Shown here piece by piece: positions 56,756-64,000 of a stretch of DNA of 64,000 nt; position 1 is the first letter of the stretch, and the number at the start of each line of letters is the position of its first letter. This DNA comes from Gnetum montanum (taxonomy: Eukaryota > Streptophyta > Gnetopsida > Gnetales > Gnetaceae): contig MNCI01012642.1 in assembly GCA_015680685.1 (NCBI GenBank), forward strand, positions 861,298 through 925,297, read 5' to 3'. The notes beneath the pieces were generated by a model. It saw only the letters and a list, made by a program, of their open reading frames with translations. It did no database searches and was not told the DNA's origin. Both the position numbers and the translations under genes were made by a program.

Positions 56756-56885
56756 CTTTGGTAGCTGCAAGATTGAAGAACGGAGTGATTTAGATAAATA
56801 GTTGAAAAGTTATGGGCTTTGAAAAATGGTAAAAACTCCTCTTTTATTATGAAGAAAATGATAAAAATTACAAAGTGTTTGGTGG

Positions 56886-57000
56886 TATTTATAGATTTAT
56901 TGCATTATGTCAATGGGGCCTAGTCAATGAGGCCCCATTAATGGGGTCAGCTACATTGACTAGGCCTAGTCGATGTGGCTTTTTAACCATCATTGACTTT
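56886..57000 (-). promoter_or_regulatory. Internal promoter of the cargo gene (G2)
   Basis: TATA (minus ctataaata, 56886-56894) with upstream words gactaggcctagtc, gactaggccccattgac. About 140 bases before the intron donor, as in A and G1. Confidence 0.6.
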
Positions 57001-58555
57001 GGAAAAACTTGAAAATACAAGGCATTTTTGAGTGAAATGGGGATCAAATGGAAGCCCAAAAAGCCAAGAACATGATGAAGATAGTAGAAGAGGGTGTTGC
57101 AGCTCAAAAAATTCAAAAAATTGAGAAAGTTATTGGAGAATAAAGTTGTATGAAAGTTTAAGGAGCATAGACCTGGATGCACAATGGGTCATGCAAAAGA
57201 TATGATTGCAGTAATGTCTAAGGGAAGGGACTTAACTATCCAAACCAAAATATATGCAAGTGGGTCCTCCCCATAGTAGGCACATGCCCTTTTTGCTCTT
57301 GCATAACTGCAACTAAGGAGTCCATGGGCCCCATAGTCAATTAATGGTTATGAAAAGTTAAGGACCAACTAAGAAGAATCTATTTAAGAATTCTAATAGG
57401 TCAAACTAAGACACCAAACATAACATGGAAACTGGTAGTGAGGTGAGTTATAGGTAGCATAGATGGATGATTGAGAAGGTGGGATGGAATCTTGAATTAA
57501 GGTCATAAGAAGTCTCTTGTAGAGTTTGCATTTAAAATGATCTAAGAAGATCCATCCTTAGTCCAGATCAAAGTCAACTACTTTTAGTGATTTCACATCA
57601 TCACTTCTAGACTGATCCATCCCCTTAAGATACAAGAGTGCTCCCATAGAACAACCATTGTTCCATAAAGAGAAGAAAAGAGAAGCAGGAAGTGAGAGAG
57701 GGCCTTAGTTAGAGGGGACCTTCAGGCATGGGTAACATGTCTTTCTAGTCTCATAACCAGTGCTTGTAGCCCATTAATTTTTCTAAGAGGTATGAATTCC
57801 CATAATGTTTTTTTATGTTTGTTTGTTTGTTTTTCTTTTTGGATGGAAACGACACCATGTAAAGACATTATATTTGACTTCTTGTTATTGGTCAACATGG
57901 AATAGTAAGAAGCTAATGAAAATCCTCTAGCACCCAAATAAGTGGAAGAGAATAAAGAGTATTAAGTTCCCTTGAAGTCATACCCTATTAAAATCCTTGA
58001 ATCCTTCCCAATTTTGAAAACAACCAAGGTCACTAATTTACTAAAGTTTATTTAATGAAAGGAACCTCAAACTTCCAAAACAAGGAACACCATAGCATTT
58101 GTGGATGTGTGGAGGATGTGGATACACTTCTTGTTTCATGAAAAATAAACCATGTCTTAGTCATTAGACATCAAAATCCAAAAATAGAAACCATACATTA
58201 ACAATCACAACATTAAGGACAAACCACCATTAGTAAACAACAACATTGGCACTATGTCTTGCGGTAATAAAGCATTTTTATTAGCAAAAATAATGAAAAT
58301 TCACACAAGAATAAAGTAAACTATATAAGAAAGTATAAAATATTCAAGAAAGATAAAATATACTAATGATGTTGTAAAAAAAATTGAGAAAATCAATAGA
58401 GTGAAGAACTAAAAATGGGTAAAAATCAACAAAGTGTAAAACAAGACTGTGTAAAACAAAAAAGTGAAAAACTGAAGAGCCATGCATATGGTTAGCATGG
58501 ATGGCCATCTCCTGCACAACTGGGTTGAAGGAAAGACATGTGAAATATGGAGTGT
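57001..58555 (-). other. Spacer of G2 between integrase and cargo promoter
   Basis: Non-coding. 57010-57840 matches the G1 spacer; 57850-58555 has no counterpart in G1 because of the G1 deletion. It includes ggggaggacccacttgcat (minus strand, near 57260) and the LRKINGLQALVMRLERH stretch. Confidence 0.5.
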
Positions 58556-59790
58556 GGTTGTCCCTTTGATGAGATAGTAGTTGCATTGGTTTGTCTTGGC
58601 TCCAGGAAAGGTTTCACCTTTTGGATGTTGACCAACTACTTTTTGTGTGGACTCTCAAGTTTGTAGATTAACATGGCCCTAGAGGGAAGTGTTTTTTCAA
58701 TTATATAAGGTCCTTCCCACAATGTTTGGAAATTTTTTTTCTGGGATACATGTGTGGGGTTTTGGTAGAGAACCTTATTTTCAGGTTGAAATCTTACTTT
58801 CTAGATTCTAAGGTCATGATGTTTCTTATTATATGCCTTGTGCACTTCATTTGAAGATAGGAATACTAATCAATTTTCATCTAGCACATTTAGGTTATCA
58901 ATCTTTCTCTTTTTACTAGGCTTAGGTCAAGGTCCAAGTCTCAAGCTGCTGAAAGTGTATGGAGCTCAGATTGGATTGGAAGTGTTGAAAGTTTTTTGTA
59001 CATGAGCTCAGAGGGAGAACAGCCTATGGAGAGTTTCCATGTGGAGTGGTAGGCCCAAAGGGAATCATTGAGTTTTATGCTCTAGTCTCTCCTATATTTA
59101 CTTACAGTCCTTATTAGGATCTTTGTGATCTCCCTATTGCTAACTTTTTCTTGACCATTGGCTTAGGGGTGATAGGATGCTGTTAATTTATGTTCAACCC
59201 CCAAGTGTTGCATCAACTTTTGAAAGGTGGCACCTATAAAATGGGTTCCATTATTATAAATTAGTGCATGTGGCATACCAAACCTATTTACAATATGTTA
59301 TTATATAAATTGAGTAGAAGTCGATGATGTACAGTTGGTGATAGCTACTGCTTCTACACATTTGGTGCAGTGGTTGACTACTATGATGATGTATGTCTTT
59401 TCATTGAACATGTGTATGATAGAACTCATGAAGTTTATGCCCCATATATCAAAGGGTTTTAGTGGTTGAATCCACTATTAAGGGCCCTCCATTCATGCGA
59501 TCATCCAACCATCTTGTTAACAATGCTCACAAGACTAGATAAATTGGTGGACATCCCTAAAGATTGTGGGCCAATAGTATCCTACCATTAGGATTTTTAT
59601 GGTTGTACATCTCCCAACATAGTGGCCTCCACAAGGGCCTTCATGAGCATCCTAGAGAACACTCAATTAGTCTGCATCAGGGACACACCAACATACTAGG
59701 CAATCAATGCACACCTTGTAAAGGTATCCATTGATTTTCATGAAGTACTTAGCTTGATGAAGAAATTGTTGTTTCTTCTGAAAGTCCAAA
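58556..59790 (-). pseudogene. G2 integrase
   Basis: The zinc-binding part has HEGPCGGHYVGR, KILMVGYYWPTIFRDVHQFI and CEHC (59650-59520), so the H-H-C-C ligands are kept. The core begins EPFDIWGINFM (or close), continues NGTHFIGATFQKLMQHLGV and GQEKVSNREI, and the tail has LWAYHSTWKLSIGCSPSELM and LWEGPYIIEKTLPSRAMLIY. Two catalytic Asp positions are Asn (WGIN for WGID, YNNGTHF for SDNGTHF), both single G-to-A changes on the coding strand. The enzyme that joins element DNA to the genome would thus be dead even without the stops. Confidence 0.8.
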
Positions 59791-59799
59791 TCTTGTGAC

Positions 59800-61240
59800 A
59801 TGTATTGAGTGAGAAGGTAAGTGAGAATGCCATCATACCATTTTAATTTGATGAGAACTTGGTCATTTATTACTCCTATAAAGAGGACTTCATCTGGAAA
59901 TTGATTAGAGAGTAGACTCTCCTCTTTATTATCCTATCTTAGGTGGTCAGTGATCTCATTTTTAATCCCTTTTTGATGTACCATTGTGAGATCGAATTCC
60001 TGCAAGATCACGAGCCATATGATATGGGGGCTCACCATTGGCTTATTCATTAGGAAGTGGATGGCACTATGATCTTTGTGCATAAATACTTTATAGCTAA
60101 GCACATAGTACCTACACTTTTTGAGAGAATACAACACTACCATTAGTTCTTTCTCAATTGTGATGTAATTTAACTATGCACCCACAATTCTTTGGCTTGC
60201 TTAGTAGATGTAATATGGATGTTTCTTATTATGCAATTGTGTAAGCATGGCTTCCAAGGCATAATTAGATGCATCTATCATTATATGAAATGGTATGGAC
60301 CAATCTGGTGCTTGCAGAATTGGAGTTTCCATGAGTTTCTCCTTTAGCTATTGGAATTCGTGTTCACACTTCTTGGTACAAATGAATGGAGCATCTTTCT
60401 TTGTAAGCTCAACCAACAGCTTTGCGAGCTTAGAAAAATTCTCTATAAACTGTCGGTAGTAGCCATTGTGTTCAAGGAATGATCAGATGTCTTTTACTAT
60501 CTCTAGTTGGCATGTGATTTCTTGGATGACCCTTATCTTTTCCAAGTCTACCTTAATCCCTACTTGAGTAATTCTATGCCCTAGTACTATGCCCTTTTGG
60601 ACCATTAAATGGGTTTTTTGCCAATTAACCCTAAGGTTTATTTCAACACATATTTTTAGTACTTGCTCAAGGTAATCCAAAGCTTGCTCAAGGTGATCCA
60701 GGGCTTGCTCAAATGTAGTCCCATACGTAGAGAAGTCATCCATAAAGACTTCTACCTTGCTACCAATCTACTATTGAGAAATACCAAGGACCAGGCATTG
60801 AAATGCTATAGGGGCATTGCATAGATTGAACAACATCTTGCAATATGAAAAATTCCCACAAGGGCTTATGAATGTTGCATTGCCCTGATCTTTTGGTGTA
60901 ATTTGGATTTGGTTATAGCCATTATAACCATTTAAGAAGTTATAATAGCAATGCCTAGATATGGTGTCGAACACTTGGTGCACAAATGATAATGGAAAAT
61001 GATCTTTAAATGTTGCCATATTCAATAGCCTAAAGTCAATGCAGACTTGCCACTTACCACCTTTCTTTCACATAATCATGAGTGGACTAACCCACATACT
61101 ATCCATGATGGGATAGATGAACCTTACCTTGAGGAGTTATTCTATTTCCTCTTTAATGATCTGCTTCAACTTGGGGTTTAGATGCCTTTGCAGTTACCTT
61201 GTTAGCTTCATGGCTAGGTTGGTGTAGATGCAATGCTTGC
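59800..61240 (-). pseudogene. G2 reverse transcriptase and RNase H
   Basis: The minus-strand RT has MNMATFKDHFPLSFVHQVFD, CYYNFLNGYNGYNQIQI, DQGNATFISPCGNFSYCKML, FNLCNAPIAFQ, EVFMDDFSTYG (Asp pair kept, 60760-60725), VNWQKTHLMVQKGIVLGHRI. A duplicated stretch repeats LEQALDYLEQ (about 60690-60650). RNase H has HSAIHFLMNKPMVSPHI and LQEFDLTMVHQKGIKNEITD (60090-59940). These match the Athila/Tat clade. Stops and frame changes are present. Confidence 0.85.
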
Positions 61241-61277
61241 ATATCCTTGGATCAATTCTAGTTAGTTTAGGATATGA

Positions 61278-62170
61278 TCAAGAAAAGGTTATCAACCATT
61301 TGTTGACTATCTTCAATAGCTTATCTTTTTGTTTGGGAGCAAGATTTACATTAATTATAACCAACTTGCCATTTTTAAAAAATTCATACTCCATGTTGGC
61401 TAGTATAGTTTTTAACTCTAGGGGCCCTAGGTTGAAATGATAAGGGATTACCAACTCTTTGCAATAGGTATCATTATCTTCATCATTAGAGAGTTGGTGA
61501 TGAACTTGCTCAAGTTCATCCATGCCCTTGACATAAGCACATGTCAGGCTCTCAAAGGGTTTCATGCATAGTATGCTACTATTACAGTCAGTTGTTGGCC
61601 ATTGGGTGCCCTCCTATTTTTTGGTAGTTGCATATAAACACCTTTGGATATTGGTTTCATGTGTAGACTAATTATGTGCTTTAATGAATGTACTTTTAAT
61701 GGACAAGATTTGTTGCACACAATTGCACCCATTATCATTGTACATGATGCATGGAACACGTTTCTTCTTGAGTCATCCAAATTCATTCTACTTGGAGATT
61801 TTCAAGGAGAGGTCCCTGATGCCCATTCGTGCATCAATAGTGCTTAACCATGCACATTCCATAATGATGGGGAAGTTGCATTTGTAGTTTCCTACCTTGA
61901 TCATTAGAAAATTGGTAGGATAGGACCATCCACAAACTATAGTTGCAATGTCCTCTACTAATCCCAAAGGGACAGTGATTGACTGGTTTACCAATTCCAA
62001 ATGGATATTGCTCTTCTTGAGAGGAAGTAGGTTCTATGCCTTATATGTGTCATGGGAGATGAGATTGACACTAGAATTGGGACCAAGAAGAGCCTTGCAT
62101 GGCTCATGTCCAATGATTTGTAAGTAAATAAGAGGACTTTCTAAGTTAGATTTCTTTGTGGAAAGATTGC
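61278..62170 (-). pseudogene. G2 protease and protease-RT linker
   Basis: The minus-strand linker 61565-61278 (acidic, helical) precedes RT. Protease strands at 62000-61790 read IATIVCGWSYPTNFLMIKVG, ECAWLSTIDARMGIRDLSLK (family GRAWL motif as ECAWL). The active-site loop near 62070 reads ALLGPNSSVNLI: the catalytic Asp is Gly, so the enzyme is inactive. Confidence 0.65.
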
Positions 62171-62199
62171 TAGCCTTGATCCAATCAGATACCACATGA

Positions 62200-64000
62200 G
62201 TTAACATCTCAATGTAGATCTAAGGTGGAATTTGTTTTGAAGAGCCCTCAAATGTGTTTGGGGTAGAGGTTGAGGATGCCAAAGATACTAGACAACTAGC
62301 TGGTTTGGGAGGACTATTAAGTTGGAAAAATGGTTGTTTCTTGGATCTATAGTTTGAAGCACTTGGCTAGAATGCTGATTGTAAATTTATAGCCCTTGTA
62401 GCATTGCATTGTGATAGCTATGGGAGAATTTCACCTTGCATAGATGGAAAAGGTAACTGGGTTGACGGTGAAGGGATGTGTATAAATAGATGTGGTGTAT
62501 GATAAGGATATGGGGGTTTCACTCAAGTAGATGGTGAATGAGTTCGATGGTACTAGGGAGGATAATAGTGATGTTGGAATGATGTGTGGTTGGTAGATCC
62601 ATATGGAGAAATGGATTGCTGAACATAATGCCTGTCTGAATTTGGTTGCCTATAAGGGTACTGTTATCTTGATGGTGGCATCCCCCATTACTATGGTTTT
62701 TGCCACTGCTAGTATTGCTCATACGGTTGTGGAGCTCTACTTGGATGGTAAGCTTTTGATGTTGGTGGAATTGCCTTGGATTTCCTTGAGGATAAGGAAA
62801 TCGTTTAGGTGCTTACCTCCTTGCTAGTCAAGGATTTAGCTTCTACACCCTAGACTTTTGTAAGTGTGACACCATAGGGCAACATCCCTTAGGATGGTCC
62901 TATTGACAAATGTCACATCCAACATCATCATTGGAGTTTGTCTCCACAACTCCTTCAATTACATTAGCTTTGCCCTTACCTCTCTGGTAGGCATGTTCAG
63001 CTTCTTTTCACCTTCTACAGTCATGACCACTATTATTCTCTTTAGATTCTTTAGTAATCTTCATAGTGGTTTGGAATTTTTCATCTAAAGAGTCCCATAG
63101 TTTATCAACCTTTGCTAAAATATCAAAAATAAATTTTTGGATGGGCAAGGTTTTCTAGTTCACCACCTCATCAAGTGATGACTCCTCCTCATCATAGAAT
63201 CAGACCTCCCTTTTCGTAATAGAAGGGTTTCTATTTTATTTTTCTTCACTTTCCCTCTTTGAAAACTCACCTTATTCTTTTTCTACTTGCTCTATTAGCC
63301 TTTGGATCTGATGAGCTCTTAGTTTGGATAGTCTCCTTTAGGCATAAGCCCTAAGAGTTCTTTTGGTTTCTACTCTAAGCTCATCTATGATGTGGTGGAG
63401 TTGTTTCCTTTGAGAATATCTATGGCTAGGTCATTAGTGTAAGAGAGAATAATATCTGCCCATGGTGGTGTCCAAAGGTTCATAATTCCCCTACTTCCAT
63501 CCTTGGATTTTCCTTCTCATATTAGACACTCTAGAGTATGTTTGATACATATCATAAATATTTTTAGCATTGTACTCCATCTATGAATGGATTCTGGTTG
63601 TAAGGATTGATACTAGCTTTCTACATCTTTGATGAGTGTCCTAGGAAATACTTCAATTTCTACTAGTCATTTTCTATGTTTTGTAAGGCATAAGCATCAT
63701 GAAAGGCTTGTAAATGGTTTTGTGGATCAAAGTTTTATCCCCCTCAAATCTTGGAATATTTTTCATATCTAGGAACTTGATCTGACTATCCTTCACATGC
63801 CTGGTTGGAATTTTTATAGCCTCTATAATATTCAACATGCTTTGGGTTGCCAGTAAAGGCTCATTGTCATCATTATTTCATTATTGTCGATGATGTTCTC
63901 TATTATCCTACTATTCACCTCCATCACAGTTGTTTCTTTTGTGGCATTTTTCAAAATTAGAAGAAGAGGAAGAAGGATATGCAAATGAAGAGGTCAAAGA
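62200..64000 (-). pseudogene. G2 gag, incomplete at the window edge
   Basis: Aligns over its length with G1 gag (36500-38260). The Pro/Tyr-rich tail is at 62830-62400, the glutamate/lysine-rich middle at 63420-63100, and the core domain at about 63860-63440. Stops are more frequent than in G1. The start of gag and the 5' LTR lie outside the window. Confidence 0.65.

Larger units (their letters stand above)
52461..64000 (-). mobile_element. Ty3/gypsy element G2 with cargo gene, runs off the window
   Basis: Minus-strand relative of G1. The 3' LTR is at 52461-53371, followed (rising coordinates) by cargo gene, intron, internal promoter, spacer, complete-length integrase, RNase H, RT, protease and gag. 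The 5' LTR lies beyond 64000. It keeps the integrase that G1 lost. Left flank is gtaag (52456-52460); the matching copy is outside the window. Confidence 0.85.

Overview
The window looks like nuclear DNA of a large, repeat-rich seed-plant genome. A gymnosperm is my best guess: old, heavily mutated, deeply nested LTR retrotransposons dominate, the DNA is AT-rich and CpG-poor, and the only host-type gene is a DUF26 (Gnk2-like) receptor kinase. The lineage call is inference. There is an 877-base N gap at 30591-31467 and single Ns at 6843 and 14583. No bacterial features, tRNA, rRNA or CRISPR array were found.

Layout. 1-3970 is AT-rich with no recognisable gene. 3971-41573 is one decayed Ty1/copia element (E, + strand) whose parts are scattered by later insertions: 5' LTR 3971-4305, gag 4321-5590, integrase to 6300, insertion X (6301-about 13335), end of integrase and RT to 14729, insertion D (14730-21145), RT end and RNase H 21146-21971, then a 3' LTR split by element G1 (22021-39931) and by a LINE (about 40140-41517). 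G1 itself contains element A (23801-29383). 43-48 kb holds the cysteine-rich receptor-like kinase gene (44037-47778, six exons). 49567-50407 is a solo LTR with a 5-bp target duplication. 52461 to the window end is a second G-type element, G2 (- strand), running off the edge.

The most interesting system is the Ty3/gypsy family represented by D, A, G1, G2 and the solo LTR. Full members (G1, G2) read LTR - PBS - gag - protease - RT/RNase H - integrase - spacer - an extra 'cargo' gene of about 950 codons - PPT - LTR. In all three copies the cargo gene starts at an ATG directly after a conserved 3' splice site. It is preceded by a conserved 5' UTR intron (229-310 bp), a TATA box about 140-150 bp further upstream, and an array of short palindromic words like those in the LTR U3. 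So the element seems to carry a separately expressed gene with a duplicated LTR-like promoter. A is a derivative that has lost gag-pol and keeps only the cargo gene. D is the reverse: it keeps gag and has lost both pol and cargo. All copies are broken by stops and frameshifts, many of them C-to-T or G-to-A changes.

The kinase gene has signal peptide, two DUF26 domains, TM segment and kinase domain with catalytic motifs in place. It also carries a 30-bp in-frame tandem duplication in the kinase hinge region and a 2-nt deletion in its last exon that truncates the kinase domain.
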